Shown piece by piece: positions 45,010 through 54,213 of a stretch of 64,000 nt of DNA. This DNA comes from Planktosalinus lacus. GTDB lineage: Bacteria > Bacteroidota > Bacteroidia > Flavobacteriales > Flavobacteriaceae. Under the pieces are notes generated by a model. The model was not told the DNA's origin and searched no databases. It saw nothing but the letters and a program-made list of their open reading frames with translations. A program made the translations under genes and the position numbers. Each line of letters starts with the position of its first letter. Positions within the stretch are counted from its first letter, which is position 1. The stretch lies in assembly GCF_014640155.1 (NCBI RefSeq), contig NZ_BMGK01000005.1, positions 124,001 to 188,000 of the forward strand, read 5' to 3'.

Positions 45010-45912
45010 ATGGCTACATTTAAATCCTGGCTCAATGCAGCGCGATTGCGCACACTTCCCTTATCATTTTCCGGAATTATTGTGGGTTCTGCAATGGCAC
45101 TAAATGATGGAGAATTCAATAGTACCATTTTTATCTTAGCACTGCTTACCACATTGGGGTTTCAGGTCCTTTCAAATTTTGCCAATGATTATGGCGATGG
45201 AGTAAAAGGAACCGATAATGATGAACGAGTAGGGCCTAAGAGAGCTTTACAAAGCGGTTTACTGTCTGAGAAAGAATTAAAAACGGGAATGCTCATCACT
45301 ATTGTTTTTTCACTCATAGTGGCCATTGCTTTAATTTATGTCGCTTTTGGATTTGAAAATATGGGTTATTTTTGGCTCTTCTTTTTACTCGGTATTGCTT
45401 CTATAGTGGCTGCTGTAAAATATACCGTCGGAAAATCTGCTTATGGATACAAAGCGATGGGCGATGTGTTTGTTTTTTTATTTTTCGGATTGCTCTCTGT
45501 AGTGGGTAGTTACTTTTTATATACTCAAACAATTTCACTATTGATTTTTCTACCCGCCATCGCGATTGGGTTTTTAAGTAGTGCGGTATTAAATCTTAAC
45601 AATATGCGCGATCTCATCACAGATAAGAATGTTAATAAAATTACAATTCCGGTTCTTTTAGGAGCCAAAAAAGCAAAGAAATACCATGCGTTTTTGCTCA
45701 TTGGAGCCTATGCTGCTGCATTTTTATACTACTATTTTAGTGATGTCCCTTGGTGGCATTACTTACCACTCATTGCATTCATCCCCCTTTTGGACCATTA
45801 TGCAAAAGTGAAACAAAATCAAACACCTTCTCTATTAGACCCTGAACTAAAAAAAGTGGCCCTTACTACCTTTTTATTTGCGATTCTATTTTTTGTATTC
45901 AACCTTTTTTAA
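45010..45912 (+). CDS. menA: 1,4-dihydroxy-2-naphthoate polyprenyltransferase
   Basis: 300 residues, about eight membrane helices. Two aspartate-rich prenyltransferase motifs: NDYGDGVKGTDNDE (about 59-72) and NNMRDLITDKNVNK (about 199-213), the UbiA-superfamily metal/diphosphate sites; the N-terminus WLNAARLRTLPLSFSGIIVGS is typical of MenA. It attaches the isoprenoid tail in menaquinone synthesis, the respiratory quinone of Bacteroidota. First of a run with menC and menE. Confidence 0.93.
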   Translation: MATFKSWLNAARLRTLPLSFSGIIVGSAMALNDGEFNSTIFILALLTTLGFQVLSNFANDYGDGVKGTDNDERVGPKRALQSGLLSEKELKTGMLITIVFSLIVAIALIYVAFGFENMGYFWLFFLLGIASIVAAVKYTVGKSAYGYKAMGDVFVFLFFGLLSVVGSYFLYTQTISLLIFLPAIAIGFLSSAVLNLNNMRDLITDKNVNKITIPVLLGAKKAKKYHAFLLIGAYAAAFLYYYFSDVPWWHYLPLIAFIPLLDHYAKVKQNQTPSLLDPELKKVALTTFLFAILFFVFNLF

Positions 45913-45974
45913 AGTTATTTTTAGATTTCTGAAGACTGATTTTAGTATATTTAAGTCTAAATAAACACATAATT

Positions 45975-46655
45975 ATGAAAATTACATTTTACGGACAAAA
46001 CAGCTTTGCACTGGAGATTAAAGGAAAACATATCATTATCGACCCTTTTATAAGTGGCAATCCTTTGGTGGACGGAAAAATAGATATAAACCAGTTAAAG
46101 GCAGATTATATTTTATTGACGCACGCTCATCAGGACCATACACTCGATGCAGAAGCCATCGCCAAGAATACAGGAGCCACAATTGTTAGTAATTATGAAA
46201 TTGCCAACCACTATGAGGCAAAAGGAATTACCGTTCACCCTATGAATCATGGCGGAAACTGGGAATTTGATTTCGGAAAAGTAAAATATGTAAATGCTAT
46301 CCACACAAGTTCTTTTCCAGACGGCAGTTATGGTGGGCAACCGGGTGGTTTTGTCATTGAAGGCGAACACAAAAATATTTACATTGCCGGTGATACAGCT
46401 TTAACAATGGATATGAAACTCATCCCTTTGCAAACAAACCTTGATGTGGCTATTTTACCCATTGGTGATAATTTTACAATGGGAATTGATGATGCAATTA
46501 TTGCGTCAAACTTCATTGAATGTGATAAGATTATTGGATGTCATTATGATACTTTTGGGTATATAGAAATTGATCACGAAGAAGCCAAGCGAAAATTTTA
46601 TGATGCCGGAAAAGATTTGATGTTGTTTGAAATTGGCGAGAGTATCGAACTGTAG
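45975..46655 (+). CDS. UPF0173 metal-dependent hydrolase
   Basis: 226 residues, metallo-beta-lactamase fold. Metal motif LLTHAHQDHTLDAEA (HxHxDH), GDTALTMDM and HYDTFGYIEID. The family (YtkL-like) has no firm substrate. Embedded in the menaquinone gene run, 62 bases after menA and 36 before menC; a link to quinone metabolism is only suggested by position. Confidence 0.88.
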   Translation: MKITFYGQNSFALEIKGKHIIIDPFISGNPLVDGKIDINQLKADYILLTHAHQDHTLDAEAIAKNTGATIVSNYEIANHYEAKGITVHPMNHGGNWEFDFGKVKYVNAIHTSSFPDGSYGGQPGGFVIEGEHKNIYIAGDTALTMDMKLIPLQTNLDVAILPIGDNFTMGIDDAIIASNFIECDKIIGCHYDTFGYIEIDHEEAKRKFYDAGKDLMLFEIGESIEL

Positions 46656-46691
46656 CAAACTAAAATCAATTGTAGGTTTACATCTCACTAA

Positions 46692-47735
46692 ATGATAGCA
46701 AAATACAAAAAACACATTCTCAATTTTAAACATCCCGGCGGTACTTCACGCGGAGTTTTAAAGACTAAAGAAACCTGGTTTTTAATCATCAATGACGGTG
46801 GAAAAGTTGGATATGGCGAATGTGGAATCCTTCGAAAACTTAGTGCAGATGACCGACCGGACTATGAAGAAAAACTTAAGTGGGTTTGTGAAAACATTCA
46901 TCTGGGACAAGAAGCACTTTATGATGCATTAACTGAGTTTCCATCAATTCAAACAGGAGTAGAAACAGCATTCCTTTCGCTTGAAGCGAAACAACCTTTT
47001 GAATTATTTCCTTCAGAATTTTCAAGAGGAAAAGCATCGATTCCCATAAACGGTCTTGTTTGGATGGGAGATAAAGCATTTATGATGCATCAGATAAAAG
47101 AAAAACTGGCTTCCGGTTTTAGATGTATCAAGATGAAGATTGGAGCCATTGATTTTGAAACAGAAATCGCGCTGTTAAAGTCGATCAGAAAAGAATATGC
47201 TGCCGATGATATTGAGCTTCGCGTAGATGCCAATGGTGCTTTTCAACCGAAGGAAGCACTGGAAAAATTAAAACGGCTTTCAGAAATGCAAATTCATTCG
47301 ATTGAACAACCTATTAAAGCAGGGCAGTGGGATGAAATGGCTCAACTATGTGAAATAACCCCCATTCCAATTGCTTTAGATGAAGAACTCATAGGTGTTT
47401 TTGATATTGAACAGAAAAAAAATATGCTTCAAACCATCCAGCCACAATACATTATTTTAAAACCAAGTTTGATTGGTGGATTTCACGGAAGCGATACCTG
47501 GATTGAAATCGCTGAAAATCAAAACTGTGGATGGTGGATTACTTCAGCGTTAGAAAGCAATGTGGGTTTAAACGCGATTGCGCAATATACTTTTACAAAA
47601 AAGAGTAAATTGCCACAAGGTTTGGGAACCGGAAGTCTTTTTACAAATAATATTGAAGCACCTTTGGAAGTCAAAAACGGATTGTTAAAATACAACATTC
47701 ATAAAGAATGGAACCTTAAACAATTACATCAATAA
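46692..47735 (+). CDS. menC: o-Succinylbenzoate synthase
   Basis: 347 residues, enolase superfamily. Catalytic lysine in IKMKIG (about residue 152), metal ligands in LRVDANGAF, HSIEQPI and ALDEELIG, and the second lysine in ILKPSLIGGF. The N-terminus is the long MenC form of Bacteroidota. It dehydrates SHCHC to o-succinylbenzoate, the substrate for MenE encoded two genes downstream. Confidence 0.9.
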   Translation: MIAKYKKHILNFKHPGGTSRGVLKTKETWFLIINDGGKVGYGECGILRKLSADDRPDYEEKLKWVCENIHLGQEALYDALTEFPSIQTGVETAFLSLEAKQPFELFPSEFSRGKASIPINGLVWMGDKAFMMHQIKEKLASGFRCIKMKIGAIDFETEIALLKSIRKEYAADDIELRVDANGAFQPKEALEKLKRLSEMQIHSIEQPIKAGQWDEMAQLCEITPIPIALDEELIGVFDIEQKKNMLQTIQPQYIILKPSLIGGFHGSDTWIEIAENQNCGWWITSALESNVGLNAIAQYTFTKKSKLPQGLGTGSLFTNNIEAPLEVKNGLLKYNIHKEWNLKQLHQ

Positions 47736-47751
47736 CTAATATCTTTCAACT

Positions 47752-48726
47752 ATGTTTATAGCACAAGCATTTAAATCTTATCACGAGTGGTGGCGTTATT
47801 TAGTGGGACTCATTGTGGTTTTTGTAGCCACACAATTGGGATCTATACCATTTGCGGTTGCAGCAGGAGCAAAGATGGTAAGTGAAGGAGGCTCGATTAC
47901 AGATCTTGATGATATGTCAAAACTAATGACCATTCTTGATTCTAACTTGACCTTGTTTTTAATGTTGCTTTCATTTGCAATTGGACTTGGAGCCTTATTA
48001 TTAATGATAAAATATTTGCATCAGCAACCTTTGATCGAAGCAACCACTACGCGAAAAAAAATAGATTGGAGTCGATTTTGGGTAGGGTTTGGTTTAATAG
48101 CCTTTATAACAATTGTGCTAACAGGTTTGGATTTTTATATCAATCCACAAGATTATGAAGTACAGTTTCAATGGGTGCCATTTTTGATTTTAGCGATGAT
48201 TGTAATTGTTTTGATACCCTTGCAAACGAGTATGGAGGAATATTTGTTCAGGGGGTATTTAATGCAGGGCATTGGTGTACTTGCAAAAAATAAATGGGTT
48301 CCGCTCATCATTACTTCACTTGTATTTGGTGCGTTGCATTTAGCCAACCCTGAAGTAGATAAATTGGGCAATGTAATTATGGTTTATTATATTGGAACCG
48401 GGTTACTTTTAGGAATTATGACCCTGATGGATGAAGGACTTGAATTGGCGCTAGGGTTTCATGCAGGAAACAATGCAATTGCAGCACTTTTGGTAACTGC
48501 TGATTGGACAGTGTTTCAAACAAACTCCATTTTAAAAGATGTTTCAGAACCATCGGCGGGATTGGATGTAATTTTACCTGTACTAGTTCTGTATCCCATT
48601 ATTCTTTTAATATTAGCTAGAAAATACAAATGGAAGAACTGGAATGAAAAATTGTTTGGCAAAGTAACAGAACCCATAACAGTTTCAGAAGAAATGCATA
48701 CTGAAACCATAGAAAAACACCTTTAA
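47752..48726 (+). CDS. CPBP family intramembrane glutamic protease
   Basis: 324 residues, about eight membrane helices. The family motifs are EEYLFRG (glutamates near residue 163), ITSLVFGALHLANPE and FHAGNN. CPBP/CAAX proteases process prenylated or other membrane proteins; the bacterial substrate is unknown. It sits 16 bases after menC and 3 before menE, so it is co-transcribed with the menaquinone genes. Confidence 0.9.
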   Translation: MFIAQAFKSYHEWWRYLVGLIVVFVATQLGSIPFAVAAGAKMVSEGGSITDLDDMSKLMTILDSNLTLFLMLLSFAIGLGALLLMIKYLHQQPLIEATTTRKKIDWSRFWVGFGLIAFITIVLTGLDFYINPQDYEVQFQWVPFLILAMIVIVLIPLQTSMEEYLFRGYLMQGIGVLAKNKWVPLIITSLVFGALHLANPEVDKLGNVIMVYYIGTGLLLGIMTLMDEGLELALGFHAGNNAIAALLVTADWTVFQTNSILKDVSEPSAGLDVILPVLVLYPIILLILARKYKWKNWNEKLFGKVTEPITVSEEMHTETIEKHL

Positions 48727-48729
48727 ACA

Positions 48730-49803
48730 ATGGAAGAGCCTTGGTTAGAAATCCACCCTGATTTTAAATTAAACGGTAAAACTTATATCTTATCTAAACT
48801 TATAAATGTGGCTGAGGCCATGCAATTTGAAGGAGACAAGGAAGAAAAAATATTATCAGAATTCCTGCTCAACTGGTTATACCCAAAAGACACTTTACTG
48901 GCAAATACATCCGGCTCAACCGGAAGTCCCAAAACAATCACTCTTGATAAATCAAAAATGATTGCCAGTGCCAAAGCAACCGGCGCACATTTCAATCTTT
49001 ATGAAGGCACCAAAGCCCTGCACTGTCTTTCTGCAAATTATATTGCCGGAAAAATGATGATGGTGAGAGCACTTTATTTAGGGTGGCATATTGATGTTGT
49101 AACACCAAATAAATTTCCATTATCACAGACAAAAAAGATATATGATTTTGCTGCAATGGTACCAATGCAATTACAGCATTCTATCAAAGATTTGCACCGC
49201 ATTAAAAAAGTGATTGTTGGTGGAGCACCCGTTTCTCCGGTTTTGGAAAATGAACTTCAATCACTTTCCACAGAATTATTTGCAACCTATGGAATGACCG
49301 AAACCATCACCCATATAGCAATAAAAAAATTAAACCACCGAACAGATGAAGAGCAAAAATTAAACGCCTATGTTGCATTGCCAAATGTTAAGTTCTCAGT
49401 CGACAATCGAAATTGCCTGATAATTGATGCGCCGGGTGTGACGTCGCAAAAAGTAATCACAAATGATGTGGTAAAGTTAATTTCTGAAACCAAATTCTCC
49501 TGGCTGGGACGTGCTGACTTTGTGATTAATAGTGGAGGTTATAAGGTACATCCGGAACAAGTGGAACAGGTTTTGGATTTAGTGATTGACGCTCCATTTT
49601 TTGTCACCTCGCTGCCAGATTCTGAACTTGGTGAAAAAGTTGTTTTGATTATTGAAGGGAAAGAAGAATCTTTTCCGGAAATTGATTATGTGGGGCTACA
49701 TGCTTTTCAAGTGCCCAAAGATGTTTTCTTTACTGACGAATTGATCTATACCACAACAGGAAAAATCAACCGTAAAAAATCTAAAGAAAAACTAAACTTA
49801 TAA
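48730..49803 (+). CDS. menE: o-Succinylbenzoate-CoA ligase, short form
   Basis: 357 residues, shorter than E. coli MenE (about 450) but similar to Bacteroidota forms. AMP-binding motif LANTSGSTGSPKTITL, ATYGMTETITHIA, WLGRADFVINSGGYKVHPEQVEQVL, and the C-terminal lysine in TTTGKINRKKSK. It activates o-succinylbenzoate with ATP and CoA. The N-terminal half looks reduced. Its stop overlaps the convergent nuclease gene by 6 bases. Confidence 0.88.
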   Translation: MEEPWLEIHPDFKLNGKTYILSKLINVAEAMQFEGDKEEKILSEFLLNWLYPKDTLLANTSGSTGSPKTITLDKSKMIASAKATGAHFNLYEGTKALHCLSANYIAGKMMMVRALYLGWHIDVVTPNKFPLSQTKKIYDFAAMVPMQLQHSIKDLHRIKKVIVGGAPVSPVLENELQSLSTELFATYGMTETITHIAIKKLNHRTDEEQKLNAYVALPNVKFSVDNRNCLIIDAPGVTSQKVITNDVVKLISETKFSWLGRADFVINSGGYKVHPEQVEQVLDLVIDAPFFVTSLPDSELGEKVVLIIEGKEESFPEIDYVGLHAFQVPKDVFFTDELIYTTTGKINRKKSKEKLNL

Positions 49804-50646
49804 TTGAATTCCTTTACAGAGCTCTTTCATTTCAATCAGAATCTTTTTTTGTCTTTTTTCAGAAACGCCTAAATGATCCAGATAAAATTTATCATTGATT
49901 AACTCTTTACACAAAACAACATCCCGGCTTAAAAGAAATTGTTTTTCGCGAGCACTTAAAAGCACAGAAACTGTAATGGGATACAGGCCTGTGTGATCAA
50001 TACGATCTTTCAATGAGTTTCCTTTTGGTAAATTCCAACTCAAGAGGTTGAGTCCGCAGCATTTTGCATACATCACTGCATCTTCTGTAAAAACTGTATT
50101 TGTAGCAACCCAGCCTTCATCATATAGTTTACCTGATTTCAAATTTTGGATGTCCCTAAATCTGGAATCAATGTATAGTGGAATTTTAACATCTGTTTTT
50201 TTACCTTCAGTGCCGTGAAATTTACATTCGATAAGAAGTGATTTTTGATCTTTTTCAGCAATGACATCCACCTCGTGGGTAACACATTTGCCCTGTAAGA
50301 TTTTGCCAACCTCTACTTCATATCCTGAGTTTTTAAAAATAGCGGCAATAAAGCGTTCAAACGGAAACCCTGTGGGGCCTAATTCATAGATTGCTTTTTT
50401 AAGCTTGTACCTTGAAGCTTGCAGCGTATTTTTCTTTTTTAAAAGCCTGAAAGCCCTGTTGTATATTTCTTTGGTGGAAATACCATCATACAATTCATTT
50501 TCAACGGCAGCAACAATTGAGTTGATTGTTTCAGAATCTGCGCCTGCTCTTTTCAATGACTCCCGAACCTTTTCAGGTAAAAACACAGCAATTTCTCCCG
50601 ATTTTTTATGAACATGAAATGTCTTGTTATTTGATTTAGAGCTCAT
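49798..50646 (-). CDS. ATP-cone domain fused to Mrr-type restriction endonuclease domain
   Basis: 282 residues. Residues about 8-95 look like an ATP-cone (KKSGEIAVFLPEKVRESLKRAGADSETINSIV...ELYDGISTKEIYNRAFRLL), the nucleotide-sensing domain of ribonucleotide reductases and NrdR. Residues about 98-215 are an Mrr-like PD-(D/E)xK nuclease: FERFIAAIFKNSGYEVEVG, THEVDVIAEKDQKSLLIECKFHG (D, E, K), RDIQNLKSGKLYDEGWVATNTVFTEDAVMYAKCCGLNLLSW. The C-terminus (215-282) is helical, possibly DNA-binding. No methylase is nearby. Function uncertain. Confidence 0.85.
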   Translation of the reverse strand: MSSKSNNKTFHVHKKSGEIAVFLPEKVRESLKRAGADSETINSIVAAVENELYDGISTKEIYNRAFRLLKKKNTLQASRYKLKKAIYELGPTGFPFERFIAAIFKNSGYEVEVGKILQGKCVTHEVDVIAEKDQKSLLIECKFHGTEGKKTDVKIPLYIDSRFRDIQNLKSGKLYDEGWVATNTVFTEDAVMYAKCCGLNLLSWNLPKGNSLKDRIDHTGLYPITVSVLLSAREKQFLLSRDVVLCKELINDKFYLDHLGVSEKRQKKILIEMKELCKGIQL

Positions 50647-50673
50647 AGTTATGAAGTGTTTTTAGAAATAGGA

Positions 50674-51525
50674 TTATTTTTCGTTTGTCCTGTGAAGCAC
50701 TAATACGGGAATTTTGGCATAATTTCCCAGGTTTTTATAAAGAGGCTTAAAAAACAGTTTTTCTACAAAGTTGTAGTTTTTATTGACAAATGAAATTAAA
50801 TCAGAGTTTCTGCTTTCGCAAAAACAATAAATACCCACCGGGGTTGAGACATGTTCCAGCATGTGATAAGTATGAGTTGTTTCAGACAAGTATTGGTTTA
50901 ATACAGATTTGTTTTCTTCTTGAAAGGGACTCAAACCACCCGTCTCTGAAATATTTAAAACGCGGATGGGAGCCTTGTGTGTTTTTGATAAATTGATGAG
51001 ATATTCAAAATCTTTGGCTTCAAACTTGTGTTTATACCCATTTGCCAAAACAATTTCTTTAAAGCCTGTAAAGCGTTCATTTCTAGGTATTGCTAGAATA
51101 GGACAGTTTTTTATGTTTTCCATAATAGCAATAGTGTTGCTTCCATAGTCAAGTTCATACCGGCCGGTACTTCCTTGTGTTCCAATAATGATTACATCAA
51201 TGGTGTTTTTCCTTAGTTGTTCATTTATGGCGTCAATGAGTGTATAGTTTTTTGACACCGTTTTAAAGCTATGTTTGGTTTGTGTACTATCCAGTTCAAA
51301 CTTATTTTTAATTTTGTTTAAAGCATTTTCAGATTGTTCCTGAGCCTCTTCGATTTTAGAGTTTATTGGCTCGGCCTCAAATTTACTTCCTTCAACATAT
51401 CCGTTCACTTCATAAGCGTGAAGCATTATAAACTCGCAGTTTTCATCTTTATTAGCCTCAATTGCATATTTTAAAGCATTTAAAGAGTTTTCTGAGAAAT
51501 CTGTTGGGAAAAGTATTTTTTTCAT
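50674..51525 (-). CDS. Universal stress protein, tandem-domain (third of three)
   Basis: 283 residues with two Usp folds. The first (1-145) has the start KKILFPTDFSENSLNALKYA and the ATP loop GTQGSTGRYELDYGSNT, the G-2x-G-9x-G(S/N) motif; the second (about 150-283) lacks that motif. Usp proteins bind ATP or other ligands and support survival under starvation or oxygen change. Last of three related genes read leftwards, with a 46-base gap to the next. Confidence 0.9.
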   Translation of the reverse strand: MKKILFPTDFSENSLNALKYAIEANKDENCEFIMLHAYEVNGYVEGSKFEAEPINSKIEEAQEQSENALNKIKNKFELDSTQTKHSFKTVSKNYTLIDAINEQLRKNTIDVIIIGTQGSTGRYELDYGSNTIAIMENIKNCPILAIPRNERFTGFKEIVLANGYKHKFEAKDFEYLINLSKTHKAPIRVLNISETGGLSPFQEENKSVLNQYLSETTHTYHMLEHVSTPVGIYCFCESRNSDLISFVNKNYNFVEKLFFKPLYKNLGNYAKIPVLVLHRTNEK

Positions 51526-51571
51526 TTCTGAGAATTTTTACTAATTATTTAAAATAAAATGTGAATCACTT

Positions 51572-52447
51572 CTACCTCATAATATTTACCGGGATACTTC
51601 GCATACTGTATTTTCCTGATGGAATTACTAAAAATGGAATTTTTACATGAAACCCAACTTTGTGTATAACCGGTTCAAAAAATAGATTTTCAAAGAATGA
51701 GTGTTTATTGTTTATCATAGAAAGAATTTCAACGGGATTTTCTTCTTGAAATTTCAATATCACATCCTGAATATCGTCTCCCTTTTTTAAGTGAAAATCT
51801 ACTGAAGTGGTTTTAAAATACTTTGAAAGGAACTGTTTTCCTTTTTCCTGATTTTCACTTAACTCGTTTTGCTGAAGAATGTGAAGTATGTGTATTGTCG
51901 ATTGATGTAAGTTTGCCAGGTAACGCAAAGATTGCAGCTGGTTTTCATTAAAACCGATACTCAAATCTGATGGCAGCAAAATGTTTTTTAATGGTTTAAA
52001 CTCATAATCAGAAGGAATTGCAAGCACAGGACATTTAGCTTTTTTAATAACATGAATTGTTTGAGTTCCGAAGAGAACCTCCTTTGCACCGGTGGCACCT
52101 TGTGTGCCCATAATGACCAGATCAATATCCTCTTTTTCAACAAGTTCATTTATTTCGTCAGTTAAAAAACTAAAAAAGGAAAGTTTTTCAAATTGGTGTT
52201 TTGGGTTTTTAAATTCTTTTTTAATTCTTTTTTCAGTTCGGTCAAGCCCATTGATAGAATTTGATTTATAGATGTCGTCCAGCGTCATGGTTGGAGTGTA
52301 ATACATATACTCACTATTGTATAACACCGGAGTATAAGTGTTTAATAAGTAGAATGTACAAGTTTCATCTTTAAGAAGTTGCAAGGCATAGGCAATCGCA
52401 TTGTATGCATTTTCTGAAAAATCGGTTGGTAATATTATCTTTTTCAT
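51572..52447 (-). CDS. Universal stress protein, tandem-domain (second of three)
   Basis: 291 residues, same architecture as its neighbours: KKIILPTDFSENAYNAIAYALQL, then the ATP-loop GTQGATGAKEVLFGTQT, and a second degenerate Usp domain ending KIPFLVIPSGK. Starts 18 bases after the first usp gene. The three proteins differ widely in sequence, so this looks like an old duplication, not a recent repeat. Confidence 0.9.
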   Translation of the reverse strand: MKKIILPTDFSENAYNAIAYALQLLKDETCTFYLLNTYTPVLYNSEYMYYTPTMTLDDIYKSNSINGLDRTEKRIKKEFKNPKHQFEKLSFFSFLTDEINELVEKEDIDLVIMGTQGATGAKEVLFGTQTIHVIKKAKCPVLAIPSDYEFKPLKNILLPSDLSIGFNENQLQSLRYLANLHQSTIHILHILQQNELSENQEKGKQFLSKYFKTTSVDFHLKKGDDIQDVILKFQEENPVEILSMINNKHSFFENLFFEPVIHKVGFHVKIPFLVIPSGKYSMRSIPVNIMR

Positions 52448-52465
52448 TTTAAATAAATTTTTGTG

Positions 52466-53320
52466 TTATACTTCATTCCTGATGAAGTTTTGTAATATTA
52501 AAAATGGAATTTTTGGTTGTAACCCAATTTTGTCAATAGTAGACTTTTCCAGTAGACTCTCTAAATAGGTATGTCTGGAATTTACCATTACCAATAAATC
52601 AATGTTCATTTTTTCGATTTGTTCATTAAAAGTGTGGGTTTTGGAAGATGCCTTCACCTGATGAAAATAAATAGATTCTGAATCTATCATATCTTCCAGA
52701 AAGGCCTTGTTGTCTTTTTGTCTTGCAGAACTTAAATTAAAATCAGACACATAGAGCATATGAATTTCAGCATTGTAATAGCGGCTTATTTCGTCAACCA
52801 ACTTAAGCTCTCTTTCCTGATAAGGAATCATGTAATTTGTTGGGAATAAGATCCTTTTAGGAGTCTTGTATTGAAAACTCTCAGGAACACATAAAACAGG
52901 ACACTGCACTTGTTTAATAACTTGCAAGGTGTTACTTCCAAATGTTAAATTTCGATCATTTGTTTGACCTCGTGTTCCCATAACCAATACATCAATATTT
53001 TCAGTATTTACAAGGTTATTAACTTCATCAAGTAAGTAACCACATTTGGTTTGGGAAACAAACTTGTGCTGTGAATTTGGGTATTTATTTTTGATGTTTT
53101 CAATGAGTTGTTCCAACTTTTCCTGACAACTTTTTGAAGTGCTGCTTTTTTTTTCTTCAATTTTTTCTTGAGGTAAATCAACAATTTCAGGTAGAAAAAC
53201 AGCTTCTGCATATGCATGTAAAAGATAGAAAATACTTGGTTCATTAAATAAAGAAAGGGCATACTCAAATGCATTTTGTGCATTAACCGATAAATCTGTT
53301 GGGATTGCTATTTTTCTCAT
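52466..53320 (-). CDS. Universal stress protein, tandem-domain (first of three)
   Basis: 284 residues from ATG 53320 (MRKIAIPTDLSVNAQNAFEYALSL); a TTG nine codons upstream adds residues no Usp has and is rejected. ATP-loop GTRGQTNDRNLTFGSNT; second domain degenerate, ending KIPFLILQN. First gene of the three-gene unit, preceded by two TGA-N6-TCA palindromes at 53375-53388 and 53416-53429. Confidence 0.9.
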   Translation of the reverse strand: MRKIAIPTDLSVNAQNAFEYALSLFNEPSIFYLLHAYAEAVFLPEIVDLPQEKIEEKKSSTSKSCQEKLEQLIENIKNKYPNSQHKFVSQTKCGYLLDEVNNLVNTENIDVLVMGTRGQTNDRNLTFGSNTLQVIKQVQCPVLCVPESFQYKTPKRILFPTNYMIPYQERELKLVDEISRYYNAEIHMLYVSDFNLSSARQKDNKAFLEDMIDSESIYFHQVKASSKTHTFNEQIEKMNIDLLVMVNSRHTYLESLLEKSTIDKIGLQPKIPFLILQNFIRNEV

Positions 53321-53374
53321 TTCTCTTTTCTCTTGGGCTTTCACCAAAGTTAATTAATAATCCTTAGTTTGAGT

Positions 53375-53388
53375 ATGATATATGTCAT
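53375..53388. promoter_or_regulatory. Palindrome 1, CRP/FNR-type half-sites, before the usp genes
   Basis: ATGATATATGTCAT, with the core TGA-N6-TCA found in operators of CRP/FNR-family regulators. It lies 55 bases upstream of the first usp start. Confidence 0.5.
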
Positions 53389-53415
53389 TGATTACTAATG
53401 AAATTTACTCAACAA

Positions 53416-53429
53416 ATGATATTTATCAT
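53416..53429. promoter_or_regulatory. Palindrome 2, CRP/FNR-type half-sites, before the usp genes
   Basis: ATGATATTTATCAT, a perfect 14-base palindrome with the same TGA-N6-TCA core, centred 41 bases from the first site (about four helical turns). With the outer GTATGATA (53373-53380, approx.) and TATCATAC (53424-53431) the two sites also form one larger inverted repeat. Confidence 0.5.
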
Positions 53430-53569
53430 ACTTTACAGTAAATAAAAACATTAAATTTAACATCTTAATTATGAATAAATTAGTGACATTGGTTTAAATT
53501 TAGTAAACTATAATCATTAAAAAAAATATTTGAGCTATCACTGAAGTTGAATACAAAAAAACAATCATT

Positions 53570-54202
53570 ATGAAATTATTCATCAGGTTATTTATGCTTT
53601 TATTATTACCTTTTATTGCAACTTCTCAAATGTTTAAAAACGCTGATTTTATAGCGCCTCTTGATGAAGGGTATGCAGCAGTAAAGTCAAACAATCAGTG
53701 GGGTTTTATTGATGAGTCGGGTAAATTAATTATGGATTTTCGTACCGATTTAATTTCTAACGATCAAGTTACTACTGAGGTTGATCTTGGTGTGGCTTCT
53801 CAACTTTATCCGGTCATGGTTGAAGAGCGAGCCATCATTAAAAAACAAGTCAATGGAATTGATTACTATGGTTTTATCAATCCCACAGGAAAAATTGTGA
53901 TTGAGCCCCGTTTTTTAAATGTATCAAACTTTAAAGAAGGTTTTGCTTTAGCTTTGGCTGTAAGTGAAGATGTTCTTGGTGAAAACAAAGCACTTGGAAA
54001 GCGAGTTGTCAGTTACTCATATGATGTGGTTTTGATCGACTCAGAAGGTACAATTGTAAAGTACTTGTGTGGACCTTTTAAAGTAAGCCTTTCCAAAGAC
54101 AAGCTAAAAAAAGCCCCTCCAATTGTAGTTAAAGATATTTCTGAAAACCTTATAGCAGTTAAGACTCCAAAAGGTAAGTGGGAAGTTGTAGGTATTGATT
54201 AA
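53570..54202 (+). CDS. WG-repeat protein, secreted
   Basis: 210 residues with a signal peptide (MKLFIRLFMLLLLPFIATSQ). WG/KWG repeats are visible: AAVKSNNQWGFIDESGKLIMDFR (about 42-64) and YYGFINPTGKIVIEPRF (about 100-116), with a degenerate last unit KTPKGKWEVVGID. Repeats of this type occur in surface proteins and are likely protein-interaction modules. Followed 11 bases later by a small gene. Confidence 0.8.
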   Translation: MKLFIRLFMLLLLPFIATSQMFKNADFIAPLDEGYAAVKSNNQWGFIDESGKLIMDFRTDLISNDQVTTEVDLGVASQLYPVMVEERAIIKKQVNGIDYYGFINPTGKIVIEPRFLNVSNFKEGFALALAVSEDVLGENKALGKRVVSYSYDVVLIDSEGTIVKYLCGPFKVSLSKDKLKKAPPIVVKDISENLIAVKTPKGKWEVVGID

Positions 54203-54213
54203 AAAGTACAACT

